Positions 16,022 through 24,130 of a stretch of 32,774 nt of DNA are shown here, piece by piece. A model generated the notes under the pieces. That model did no database searches and was not told the origin of the DNA. It saw only the letters and a program-made list of their open reading frames with translations. Source of the DNA: Acidimicrobiales bacterium. Its GTDB lineage: Bacteria > Actinomycetota > Acidimicrobiia > Acidimicrobiales > RAAP-2. The translations under genes were made by a program, and so were the position numbers. Within the stretch, counting starts at the first letter, position 1, and each line of letters starts with the position of its first letter. Where the stretch lies: the NCBI GenBank assembly GCA_015478655.1, contig JADMIJ010000048.1, positions 1 to 32,774 of the forward strand, in the 5' to 3' direction.

Positions 16022-16262
16022 TTCCACTTCGTCCTCCCGATCGGCGGTGACCCGGGCATTGGCCGCCTCTGGACGGTTCTGGTGGGAGTTCCTGATCGGC
16101 GACACTCCGGAACTGTTCGTCGGTGCGGTGGCCATCATCGGTGCGGTGGCACTCCTGTGCCTCGACCACTCGGCTCGGGACTGGGCGGGGTTCGTCCTGG
16201 CGCTCCTGGTGGCCGGGTTGTTGGTCGGCTCGGTGTGGAAGGCCGCCCGTAAGGCACGCTGA
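16014..16262 (+). CDS. small two-span membrane protein coupled to the FTR1-like gene
   Basis: Beginning at a GTG that overlaps the end of the preceding gene by eight bases, this 82-residue protein has a polar Ser/Arg-rich start and a WWEFLIGDTPELFVG segment. Two hydrophobic spans follow (about 34-50 and 57-75), ending in a basic KAARKAR tail. The overlap and shared membrane location suggest a partner or accessory subunit of the FTR1-like protein. The family is unknown to me. Confidence 0.65.
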   Translation: MADSTSSSRSAVTRALAASGRFWWEFLIGDTPELFVGAVAIIGAVALLCLDHSARDWAGFVLALLVAGLLVGSVWKAARKAR

Positions 16263-16324
16263 GGGATCGCCTCCACCACGGCCGGGACTGGGTGTCGTGC
16301 CGAGTTTGCGTCGTCGGTCACGGG

Positions 16325-16355
16325 TTGAACACCAGCGCCCCATCCGGCGTAGTAC
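16325..16355 (+). promoter_or_regulatory. possible promoter of the lipoprotein gene
   Basis: TTGAAC (16325-16330) and TAGTAC (16350-16355) are separated by 19 bases, longer than the optimum. Just downstream, TGGGAAC (16356-16362) and GTTCCCA (16381-16387) form an inverted repeat whose right arm touches the ATG at 16387, so a hairpin could affect translation starts. Support is moderate at best. Confidence 0.3.
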
Positions 16356-16386
16356 TGGGAACGCGAGCGGAAGAGGTGCTGTTCCC

Positions 16387-17172
16387 ATGGTCCACATCGG
16401 TTCGGTTTACAACGGGCGCATCGCCGGGGAGAAGGGCACGACGGCAGGCAGTCAGTCGAAGCGCGTGGCAACCGGCCATCTCCGGTGGTTGGTCGGAGGG
16501 GCGCTCGGCGCCGTTGTGCTGGCTGCCGCCGCCTGTGGTTCGAGCGTGGCAACGACGACTACGACCGCCGGAAAACCGACGGCGTCATCAGTGGCGGCAA
16601 CCTCACGTGGCTCGTTGGGGGTGATCCTGATCGACAAGTCGGGGAGGACCCTCTACCGGTATTCACCGGACGGGACCGGCAAACCAACCTGTACAGGCGG
16701 CTGCGCGGCGGCCTGGCCTCCCCTGACCGTCCCGGCCGGGACCGTGCATGTGATCGGGGGTGCGGGCGTCAGCTCGTCCGACTTGGAAACGGTCGCCCTT
16801 CCGGGTGGAGTGCGGCAAGTGACGTTCAGGGGGATGCCGCTCTATCGATTCTCCGGAGACGCCAAGGCCGGCGACACCAACGGCCAGGGAACAGGTGGAA
16901 CGTGGTTCGTGGTCCCGGTGGCAATGGTGGCACCACCGGCGACGGCGACGTCGACCGCAGGGGTACCGACGACCACCACCACACTGCCGCCGCCAACGTC
17001 GCAATCCAACAGAGTGACCACCGCACCCCCGGCCACCGCGCCACCGATGACCGCACCCCCCGCGACCTCGCCCCCGGCCACCGCGCCACCGATGACAGCA
17101 CCCCCCGCCACCTCACCACCGGTCACGGCGCCACCTGTCACCCAGCCGAGCGGTGGGGGATACGGCTACTGA
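16387..17172 (+). CDS. COG4315-type lipoprotein with a Pro/Thr-rich C-terminal stalk
   Basis: The N-terminus has a basic stretch and a hydrophobic segment ending in LAAAAC, a lipobox with Cys50 as the probable lipidated residue. The domain that follows shows two YxxxxD motifs of the COG4315 family, YRYSPD (90-95) and YRFSGD (153-158), plus the conserved CTGGC pair (102-106) and a WPPL segment. The tail from about 181 is Pro/Thr/Ala-rich, typical of a wall-spanning linker. ATG 16387 gives a long signal region of about 50 residues; a GTG at 16465 would give a more usual one but has no better binding site. It follows the membrane-protein pair and may work with it at the cell surface. Confidence 0.75.
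   Translation: MVHIGSVYNGRIAGEKGTTAGSQSKRVATGHLRWLVGGALGAVVLAAAACGSSVATTTTTAGKPTASSVAATSRGSLGVILIDKSGRTLYRYSPDGTGKPTCTGGCAAAWPPLTVPAGTVHVIGGAGVSSSDLETVALPGGVRQVTFRGMPLYRFSGDAKAGDTNGQGTGGTWFVVPVAMVAPPATATSTAGVPTTTTTLPPPTSQSNRVTTAPPATAPPMTAPPATSPPATAPPMTAPPATSPPVTAPPVTQPSGGGYGY
17032..17121 (+). repeat. two 45-bp repeats coding for a Pro/Thr linker
   Basis: Two tandem in-frame copies encode the 15-residue unit ATAPPMTAPPATSPP (residues 216-230 and 231-245) in the lipoprotein stalk, flanked by shorter TAPP units. The two copies differ at a few bases. Length variation between strains would be expected. Confidence 0.75.
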
Positions 17173-17205
17173 TGCCCACCGACCGATGAGCCCGGAGCTG
17201 ACCCG

Positions 17206-18321
17206 ATGACGATGCTCAGCGGAGCGTTGCCGCGGATGCCACCCCCCGGAGGCGAGCCGGTCGAGCCCGACGGGACCGGGTCCCGGCGGTGGTGGGGCGG
17301 CCTGTACCTGCCCTCGTTCGTCCTGGCCGGCGGATCGGCGTGGCTGTGCTGGATCGGGGTCCGCACCCTCGAGCGCAGCGGGCGCCTGGGGGCGGAGCTG
17401 GCGGCCGGGCGGGCGCGCCTTGTGGCACCGGCGGTCGTGGCCGTGGTCGTCCTGATCCTCCTGTGCGAGCGATGGTGGCCGGCCGAGTGCCGCGAACTGT
17501 TCGCCAGGGGTCATGTCCACGACGCCGCCTTCTTCGTGGTCCACGTGGCGGCCGTCGTCCCGCTCATGACCCTGCTGGGTGTGGCCTTCGCCCATCTGAT
17601 CGGGAGCCACGCCAGGTGGCTCGGGGCCCCGTGGGCGGCGTGGTGTCCCCGCTGGCTGCTGGCAGGGGTCACCCTTGTGCTCATGGACGGTGGGAACTGG
17701 CTCGCTCATTGGGCGGAGCATCGGATCACGCCCTTGTGGAGGATGCATGCCCTCCACCACAGTCAGGAGCAGTTGAGCGTCCTGACCTCATTCCGGGCCC
17801 ACCCGCTCAGCCATCTCCCCGGCTTCTGCCTGGCCACTGTCCCGGTGATCGCCCTGATGGGCGACCCGGGCCTGGCCCCGTTCCTGATCACCTCGTATGT
17901 CTGCCTCGGCACTCTCCCGCACGCCAACGTCCCCTGGTCGTTGGGGCCGTTGGGCCGCATCGTGGTCAGTCCCGCCTACCACCGGCTGCACCACTCCGTT
18001 GAGGATGCCGAGGGATGCAATCTGGGCATCGTGCTCACGGTGTGGGACGTGCTGGCCGGTCGCGCCCGATTCCCTGTCCGGGGGGCGCCGTCCTGTCGGA
18101 CCGGACTGGCCCACCGACCGGTGAGGACCGAGCAGGCCGCGGGCGGCCGCTGGCACCCCGGGGTTCTGGTGTCCCAGTTGGCTGAGCCCTTCAGGGTTCC
18201 TTCCGGTGACCGGCGCAACCCCCACGACGGAACAGGCTCGCCGACGCCGCAGAGTCCGGAAGCCCTTTCCGTTGGGCCGGCTGCACACGACGGGAGGCGG
18301 ACTCCGCGCATCGCGGCCTGA
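17206..18321 (+). CDS. fatty acid hydroxylase / sterol desaturase family membrane protein
   Basis: A di-iron membrane oxygenase homologue of 371 residues with at least four hydrophobic spans. The His motifs expected for the iron site are present: HWAEH (168-172), HALHH (181-185), and HRLHH (259-263), with an extra His240 in LPHANV. Members hydroxylate or desaturate lipids, sterols or carotenoids with oxygen. The last 80 or so residues after ARFPVRG are Arg/Pro/Gly-rich and look disordered, longer than usual, so the true end of the fold is near residue 290. The ATG lies about eight bases after a GGAG. It follows the lipoprotein gene by 33 bases and may be in the same transcript. Confidence 0.85.
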   Translation: MTMLSGALPRMPPPGGEPVEPDGTGSRRWWGGLYLPSFVLAGGSAWLCWIGVRTLERSGRLGAELAAGRARLVAPAVVAVVVLILLCERWWPAECRELFARGHVHDAAFFVVHVAAVVPLMTLLGVAFAHLIGSHARWLGAPWAAWCPRWLLAGVTLVLMDGGNWLAHWAEHRITPLWRMHALHHSQEQLSVLTSFRAHPLSHLPGFCLATVPVIALMGDPGLAPFLITSYVCLGTLPHANVPWSLGPLGRIVVSPAYHRLHHSVEDAEGCNLGIVLTVWDVLAGRARFPVRGAPSCRTGLAHRPVRTEQAAGGRWHPGVLVSQLAEPFRVPSGDRRNPHDGTGSPTPQSPEALSVGPAAHDGRRTPRIAA

Positions 18322-18411
18322 CGTGCGATCATGTCCCGGCCGACCGGCATTCCAACCGGGACGTCCACCCGTTCCCGTCGGCGCCACCCGGGCCACCTGC
18401 GAGGAGACGCC

Positions 18412-18834
18412 GTGACTGCCGAGGACAACCGAGCGAGGATCCGAGCCTTCTGGGGGGCGCTGTACGAACGCGACTGGGACCGTATCGGATCGTTCTTCGC
18501 GGCGGACAGCGAGTACACCGACGTTCCATCGCCGGCCGAGGACGTGGCCCGAGGGCCCGAGCTCATCGTCTCCCGCCTGCGCCTCGGACTCGAGCGGATC
18601 TCCGGCTATGAGCACAACCTGCGCTTGATGGTGGCCGAGGATGACACGGTGGTGACCGAGCACTCGGAGACGTGGCATTGGCACACCGGCGAGCAGGTCA
18701 CACTCCCGTTCGTGTCGGTCCACGAGCTCCGGGACGGCGTCATCGTCAGGTGGTGGGACTACTGGGACCTGCAGACACTGATGAACGCCGCCCCTGACTG
18801 GTGGATCGAGCACATCGCCCACGGGTACACCTGA
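18412..18834 (+). CDS. SnoaL-like / NTF2-fold protein (140 aa)
   Basis: The fold is suggested by the helix RARIRAFWGALYERDWDRIGSFF near the start, the YTDVPSP turn, and the alternating strands ending FVSVHELRDGVIVRWWDYWD. This pattern is shared by SnoaL-like cyclases and limonene-1,2-epoxide hydrolases, which use an Asp-Arg-Asp arrangement; candidate residues are present but I cannot confirm them without alignment. The GTG at 18412 follows GAGGAG by five bases, so the longer upstream frame is not used. It converges with the asparagine synthetase gene. Substrate unknown. Confidence 0.75.
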   Translation: MTAEDNRARIRAFWGALYERDWDRIGSFFAADSEYTDVPSPAEDVARGPELIVSRLRLGLERISGYEHNLRLMVAEDDTVVTEHSETWHWHTGEQVTLPFVSVHELRDGVIVRWWDYWDLQTLMNAAPDWWIEHIAHGYT

Positions 18835-18856
18835 CCGGTCGTTGTCGAGGCGAGGC

Positions 18857-20437
18857 TCAGGACCTCGGCCCCGTGAGTCGCCGCGCCGCCGCGGTGAGGT
18901 TCCACCTGACGGCGCCCGCCAGGTCGCGGGCATGCTCGGCGGCGCTGTAGTCGGCCCGCATGTCCGGCCCGGCCAGGGTGCTGTCGAGATCAAGGCCGTT
19001 TCGCTCCAGCACCGAGGAGAAGTCGCGGCGCATGGGCTCGGCCAGGTCGTACCCGAAGGATCGGTAGGTCCGTGCGAACAGAGGTCGGTAGAGCCGGATG
19101 CGCTCGTGGAGGCCGGACGCGTGGGACATCGGGTTCTTCGGGCGTCGGCGGACGTAGTCGGGCATGATGTCCGCAAACGCCGTGCGCAGAATCCACTTCT
19201 CCATCCCGTCGCGCACCTTCAGGTCGATCGGAATCTGAAGGGCCAACTTGACCAGGGAGAGGTCGAGGAACGGCACGCGGGCCTCGACGCCCTGTCCCAT
19301 GGACGTCCGGTCGACCCGTTGCAGCTCGGTCCGGCTGAGGTTACGGATATTGTGGCGGAAGAGTTGGCCGCTGAGCTTTGCGCTCACGTCTTCATACATG
19401 CTGTAGCCACCGAACAGCTCGTCGGATCCGTCACCCGACAGCACCACCTTGACCCCGCACCGGTGCACCCGCTCGAACAGTGGACGGGAGACCACTGAGT
19501 TGATGACGTCCCCGTACTCGGTCAGTTCGGCCATCTGGATGGCCGAGCGGATGTCGTTGAGACGGATGTCTCCCGGCCGGAGCTCGACGATCTCGTGGTG
19601 GACGCCGAGCTCCTTGGCCAGCCGGCGGGCGAAGCGGAGGTCGTCGCTGTCGCCGGTCCCCACAGTGAAGGCCACGCAGTCGGGATGCATCTCCTTCACA
19701 TGGAGCAGGGTCAGGGTGCTGTCGAGCCCTCCGGACAGGATGACCCCCACGATGAGGTCGGTGTCGACCCGCACCCGGATGCTGTCGACGAGAGCCTCGC
19801 GCACCCGCCGACCAGCCTCGTCGGGGTCGTTGATGGGATCCTCGCCTTCGGCCAGGCGCATCAGGTCGACGTAGGGGGACAACTCGGGTGGGCACTGCGG
19901 TGATCCCCAACCGGCGTGGCCGGGCGGCACTTCGACCACGGCCGCCCCCACGGGGACCAATGCCTTGACCTCCGAGGCCACATTGAGCCTTCCACCCTGG
20001 TGGGACCAGTACAGCGGCTTGATCCCGATGGGATCCCGCGCCACATACACCCGTCCCGTCTCCCGCTCGACGACGGCGAAGGCGAACTCGCCGCGCAGAT
20101 GGTGCACGGCCTCCTCCCCCCACTCGAGGAACGACTCGAGGACGACTTCGGTGTCGCCGGTGCTGCGCAGCTGATGCCCGAGTGCGATCAGCTGATCGCG
20201 GAGCTCCCGATAGTTGAAGACCTCACCGTTGTAACAAAGGGCCCACCGCTGGTCAGCTGATACCCACGGCTGGACGGAGTGATCGCGGTCGACGATCCGC
20301 AGACGCTGGGTGCCCAGCATCCGCCCGTCCTCGCACAGTGTCTCCTCGACGTCCCCACGGGGCCGGATGGACGCCATCATCCGGTCGAACAGGGACCGAT
20401 CGGCACCCGGCCCGACGATCAGGGCGATGCCGCACAC
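18857..20437 (-). CDS. asnB: glutamine-dependent asparagine synthetase family protein
   Basis: The 526-residue protein has both expected halves. A class II glutamine amidotransferase domain begins with the catalytic Cys2 (MCGI), with RPRG at 25-28 and NGEVFNYRELR at 70-80. An ATP-dependent synthetase domain carries the pyrophosphate loop SGGLDST at 235-241 and a downstream SGDGSDELFGGY signature. It would transfer amide nitrogen from glutamine to an aspartyl-like carboxylate. It is near the usual AsnB length but shorter than LtsA-type wall-amidating homologues, so free asparagine or a peptide substrate are both possible. The GTG start lies two bases after the stop of the M15-like gene, indicating one transcript and coupled translation. 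Confidence 0.9.
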   Translation of the reverse strand: MCGIALIVGPGADRSLFDRMMASIRPRGDVEETLCEDGRMLGTQRLRIVDRDHSVQPWVSADQRWALCYNGEVFNYRELRDQLIALGHQLRSTGDTEVVLESFLEWGEEAVHHLRGEFAFAVVERETGRVYVARDPIGIKPLYWSHQGGRLNVASEVKALVPVGAAVVEVPPGHAGWGSPQCPPELSPYVDLMRLAEGEDPINDPDEAGRRVREALVDSIRVRVDTDLIVGVILSGGLDSTLTLLHVKEMHPDCVAFTVGTGDSDDLRFARRLAKELGVHHEIVELRPGDIRLNDIRSAIQMAELTEYGDVINSVVSRPLFERVHRCGVKVVLSGDGSDELFGGYSMYEDVSAKLSGQLFRHNIRNLSRTELQRVDRTSMGQGVEARVPFLDLSLVKLALQIPIDLKVRDGMEKWILRTAFADIMPDYVRRRPKNPMSHASGLHERIRLYRPLFARTYRSFGYDLAEPMRRDFSSVLERNGLDLDSTLAGPDMRADYSAAEHARDLAGAVRWNLTAAARRLTGPRS

Positions 20438-20439
20438 GG

Positions 20440-21348
20440 TCAGGCAGCCAGAAGCGCGTCGTAGGCTCTCCGGAGCTCACCGACGGCGGCCGGGTTGATG
20501 CAGACGTGCCAGGCCTGACCCTCGTCGATGACGTTGCACAGCCCTGATCTCTGGTGCTCCAGCAGCAACTCGGCCAAGATCCGATCGGCGCCGAATTCGG
20601 CGAACCATCGCATCTCGACATCGGAGGCGAACCCGAAGCAGTGCGCACTGGGGATCATGGCCGCATATCCCAGTTCGCGTAGGTGCCGTTGGTGCTCGAC
20701 GCTGCGGGTTGCACTGGTCACCCACAGCGCCGGTGTACCTGGCGGTGCTGACGCCGCGAATTCCTGCGCCAGCTGATTGAGCAGGGCGATCAACTCGGGC
20801 CGGGCATGGGTGAAGCGAATTCCCGCCGTGTGAGGCTGGCGCCGGGGCATGAGCCGACGGAAGGCCCAATCCCGCGATCGACCCATCAGTCCTCGGGCTT
20901 GGAGCCGGTACTTGAAGTGCAACAAGCCCCGGCGGCGAAGCACTTCCATGCTCACCAGATCGGTAGAGCCCACCACATCCTCGTCGGTCTCGAAGGTGTC
21001 GGCCCCGGACCACCACATGGCGTCGATCTGGGAGAGGAGGTAGATCCGGACGAGGCCGGAGACGTCGCTGGCCGAGCTGCGATCGTTGGGCCGGTACTGC
21101 CGCACCTCGCTGAGCAGTTGGGCCAAGGCCGCATCCTTGCCGTCGGGGGCGCACTCGAGCACGGGGTGAAACTCCGTTTCGGCGGTGCGAGCGGTCAGCA
21201 GTGCCTCGATGTCCGATTCGCTCCCGGGGCCGCTCTTGAGATCCACCTCGGCGGTCAGTTGGGAGACGGCGAACCTGTAGGCATCGAGATCCACAGGACG
21301 TGAGGCTTTCAGGCCACCGTGGTCAGTGTCGGGCGGGTCGGTTGCCAT
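20440..21348 (-). CDS. M15 peptidase-like protein (DUF5715-like)
   Basis: The C-terminal half carries the zinc-peptidase pattern of D-Ala-D-Ala carboxypeptidases: VTSATRSVEHQ (210-220), then SAHCFGFASDVE (234-245) with the candidate ligands His236 and Asp243, and finally AWHV (279-282) giving His281. These match the M15 His-Asp-His arrangement. The N-terminal 180 residues are helical and charged and unfamiliar to me. No signal peptide or membrane span is visible, so an external peptidoglycan role is not obvious. The ATG is 12 bases from GGAGG, so the start is approximate. Only two bases separate it from the asparagine synthetase gene. Confidence 0.7.
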   Translation of the reverse strand: MATDPPDTDHGGLKASRPVDLDAYRFAVSQLTAEVDLKSGPGSESDIEALLTARTAETEFHPVLECAPDGKDAALAQLLSEVRQYRPNDRSSASDVSGLVRIYLLSQIDAMWWSGADTFETDEDVVGSTDLVSMEVLRRRGLLHFKYRLQARGLMGRSRDWAFRRLMPRRQPHTAGIRFTHARPELIALLNQLAQEFAASAPPGTPALWVTSATRSVEHQRHLRELGYAAMIPSAHCFGFASDVEMRWFAEFGADRILAELLLEHQRSGLCNVIDEGQAWHVCINPAAVGELRRAYDALLAA

Positions 21349-21633
21349 CGTGGCGACGGTCCTCCCGGGACACTCGTGGCCGAGCCGGCCGACACGCGCT
21401 GGGCATGGGGAGGAGCCTACCGAAGGTCGACCGGCGGACGGTGGTTCCCAACTCAGGAGGACCCGCCCGCTTCGGGTTCCGATCGCGCACCGAGTCCTGT
21501 TCGACTCCCTCGTCGCTTCGGGTGCTGAAGACGGGTGACGTCATCAGCGTTGGACGGGCTCAACTTCCCGGTGACGAGTGCGGCCAGAATCGGCGACGGA
21601 ATCGGCGATATGAGGTGACCAGCAGCGCGGCCG

Positions 21634-22719
21634 TCACATCATCACGACCGATCGAAGAACCTCGCCCCGCCCCATCCTGTGAAATGCCTCCTCCACATCC
21701 TCGAGGGCGATGGTCTCGGTGACGAATCGATCGAGGTCGAGCCGTCCCTGGAGGTAGAGGTCCACCAGCATCGGGAAGTCGCGCGAGGGCAGGCAGTCGC
21801 CGTACCAACTGGGACGCAGTTGGCCGCCCCGGCCGAAGAAGTCGATCATCGGAAGATCGATTCGCATGTACGGCGTCGGCACACCCACCTGCACCAAGGT
21901 GCCCGCCAGATCCCGGGCGTAGAAGGCCTGCTCCATCACCGTGGGGTCCCCTACGGCTTCGATGCAGACGTCGGCCCCGAACCCTCCGGTCAGTGCCCGA
22001 ACCGCGGCGACCACGTCCTGCCTCGACGCATCGACCACGTCGGTGGCGCCGAACTGGCGGGCCAGCTCGAGTTTGCCGGCGTCGAGGTCGACGGCGATCA
22101 CCGTTGCCGCCCCGACCAACTGGGCACCGGCAATGGCGGCGCAGCCGACGCCGCCGCAGCCGAAGACGGCGACCGAGTCCCCGGTGCCGACCTCACCCGT
22201 CAACATGGCCGACCCCAGACCGGCCATCACGCCGCAGCCGAGCAGACCGACGGCCTCGGGACGGGCAGCGGGATTCACCTTCGTGCACTGGCCGGACGCC
22301 ACCAGTGTCTTTTCGGCGAATGCTCCAATGCCCAGGGCGGGAGCGAGGGGCGTCCCATCGGAGAGGGTCATGTTCTGGGTCGCATTGTGCGTGTTGAAGC
22401 AGTACCACGGCCGCCCCCGCTTGCAGGCGCGGCATTCTCCGCACACGGCGCGCCAATTGAGGACGACGAAGTCACCGGGCTGCACCGACACGACATCGGG
22501 CCCGACCGCCTCGACAACGCCGGCCGCCTCGTGACCGAGCAGGAACGGGAACTCATCGCTGATGCCGCCCTCCCGGTAGTGGAGATCGGTGTGGCAGACA
22601 CCACACGATTGAACCTGCACCAGCGCCTCCCCCGGACCCGGCTCAGGCACCACGACGGTAACCAGTGAAACCGGCTCGCCTTTTGCCATCGCCACGACGC
22701 CCCGGACCTCTGATGCCAT
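21634..22719 (-). CDS. mscR: S-(hydroxymethyl)mycothiol dehydrogenase
   Basis: A zinc-dependent medium-chain dehydrogenase that oxidises the formaldehyde-mycothiol adduct with NAD. The 361 residues match, from memory, the mycobacterial mycothiol-dependent formaldehyde dehydrogenase along the whole length, including VLNWRAVCG and [12 protein letters not shown]. Catalytic zinc ligands are Cys42 and His63, the structural zinc ligands are Cys93, Cys96, Cys99 and Cys107, and GCGGVG at 187-192 binds the cofactor. The ATG at 22719 is chosen because AAGGAG precedes it by six bases; the open frame extends nine codons more. It is divergent from formate dehydrogenase, which continues the oxidation. No formyl-mycothiol hydrolase is seen nearby. 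Confidence 0.9.
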   Translation of the reverse strand: MASEVRGVVAMAKGEPVSLVTVVVPEPGPGEALVQVQSCGVCHTDLHYREGGISDEFPFLLGHEAAGVVEAVGPDVVSVQPGDFVVLNWRAVCGECRACKRGRPWYCFNTHNATQNMTLSDGTPLAPALGIGAFAEKTLVASGQCTKVNPAARPEAVGLLGCGVMAGLGSAMLTGEVGTGDSVAVFGCGGVGCAAIAGAQLVGAATVIAVDLDAGKLELARQFGATDVVDASRQDVVAAVRALTGGFGADVCIEAVGDPTVMEQAFYARDLAGTLVQVGVPTPYMRIDLPMIDFFGRGGQLRPSWYGDCLPSRDFPMLVDLYLQGRLDLDRFVTETIALEDVEEAFHRMGRGEVLRSVVMM

Positions 22720-22953
22720 GCTCCACTCCTTGTCGCCTGGGGCCACAGTGTTTCATGTGACGCCGGGCCGACGGCCGCGACCACAGGGCCCGGGCCTTCG
22801 ACCTGGCAATCGAGGTCACCGGTCGGACCTGACGCCGACAGCCCGGCACGGGACGGACCGGCGGTCGATAGGCGTCGCACATCTGGATAGCCTCGCTCCG
22901 TAGCCGATGGCACAGTCTGAGCAGGCGTCCCCCCAGGAACACGGAAGGATCAC

Positions 22954-24129
22954 ATGACGGAATTGAAAGTGCTGTGCGTGCTCTATCCGGATCCGGTCGA
23001 CGGGTACCCGACCTCGTATGCCAGGGACGACATTCCGAGGCTTGCCCACTATCCCGGTGGCCAGTCCCTGCCCAGCCCGAGCGGGACCGATTTCACCCCG
23101 GGCGCATTGCTCGGATCGGTTTCCGGCGAGCTGGGCCTTCAGTCCTTCCTCGAATCCGAGGGACATGCGCTGGTGGTGACCTCGGACAAGGACGGCCCTG
23201 ACTCCGAGTTCGAACGGCAGTTGGTGGATGCCGACGTGGTCATCTCCCAGCCCTTCTGGCCCGCTTATCTGACTGCCGAGCGAATTGCCAGGGCACCCAA
23301 GCTCAAGTTGGCGCTCACTGCAGGGATCGGCTCGGATCATGTGGACCTGGATGCCGCCATGCAGCGAAACATCACCGTGGCCGAGGTGACCTACTCGAAC
23401 AGCATCAGCGTGTCCGAGCACGTGGTGATGATGATCCTGGGCCTGGTGCGGAACTACATCCCCTCCCACGAGTGGGTGGTGAAGGAAGGGTGGAACATCG
23501 CAGACTGCGTGGAGCGATCGTACGACCTCGAGGGAATGGCGGTGGGAAGCGTGGCCGCCGGGCGCATCGGACTGGCGGTATTGAGGCGGCTCAAACCGTT
23601 TGACGTGCGGCTTCACTACACCGATCGTCATCGTCTTCCCCAAGACCTCGAGCACGAACTGAACCTCACCTTCCACCCCGACGCGGCATCGATGGTTCCC
23701 GAGTGTGATGTCGTGACCATCAACGCACCCCTTCACCCGGAGACAGAGCACCTGTTCGACGATGCCATGTTCGATCGGATGCGGCGCGGCAGCTACCTGG
23801 TGAACACAGCCCGGGGCAAGATCTGTGACCGCGATGCAGTGGTCCGCGCCTTGGAGAACGGGCAGCTGGCCGGGTACGCGGGCGATGTGTGGTTTCCACA
23901 GCCCCCGCCCGTTGAGCACCCGTGGCGGACCATGCCACACGAGGGGATGACCCCGCACATCTCGGGCACCTCGCTCTCGGCACAGGCTCGCTACGCTGCC
24001 GGCGTCCGCGAGATTCTCGAATGTTGGTTTGCGGACCGTCCGATCCGCGACGAATACCTGATTGTGGATCGTGGTCGGCTAGCGGGCACCGGTGCCCACT
24101 CCTATAGCGCCGGTGACACCGACTCGTAG
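22954..24129 (+). CDS. fdh: NAD-dependent formate dehydrogenase
   Basis: This single-subunit, metal-free enzyme of the D-2-hydroxyacid dehydrogenase superfamily oxidises formate to CO2 with NAD. The 391 residues align by eye with Pseudomonas sp. 101 formate dehydrogenase. Shared features are SNSISVSEHVVMMIL containing Asn149, the AAGRIG cofactor loop (201-206), Asp224 in HYTDRH indicating NAD preference, Arg287 in NTARGK, Asp311 and His335 in TPHISGT. The characteristic GTGAHSYS end is also present. The ATG follows AAGGA by six bases. The 234-base region shared with mscR presumably holds both promoters, although I could not assign them. Its stop is one base from the convergent decarboxylase. 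Confidence 0.93.
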   Translation: MTELKVLCVLYPDPVDGYPTSYARDDIPRLAHYPGGQSLPSPSGTDFTPGALLGSVSGELGLQSFLESEGHALVVTSDKDGPDSEFERQLVDADVVISQPFWPAYLTAERIARAPKLKLALTAGIGSDHVDLDAAMQRNITVAEVTYSNSISVSEHVVMMILGLVRNYIPSHEWVVKEGWNIADCVERSYDLEGMAVGSVAAGRIGLAVLRRLKPFDVRLHYTDRHRLPQDLEHELNLTFHPDAASMVPECDVVTINAPLHPETEHLFDDAMFDRMRRGSYLVNTARGKICDRDAVVRALENGQLAGYAGDVWFPQPPPVEHPWRTMPHEGMTPHISGTSLSAQARYAAGVREILECWFADRPIRDEYLIVDRGRLAGTGAHSYSAGDTDS

Positions 24130-24130
24130 C

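Noticed and set aside
17788..19176. Long minus-strand open frame across the hydroxylase and SnoaL-like genes
   Set aside because: Its product is Arg/Pro-rich with no family features, and both strands' real genes have intact motifs. It is an antisense shadow common in GC-rich DNA.
21480..21530. GTTCGACTC string resembling a tRNA T-loop
   Set aside because: The flanking bases do not pair as a T-stem and no acceptor or anticodon arm can be built on either strand.
22816..23958. 380-codon minus-strand frame opposite formate dehydrogenase
   Set aside because: The plus-strand frame matches formate dehydrogenase along its whole length; the antisense product is His/Val/Gly-rich without recognisable motifs.
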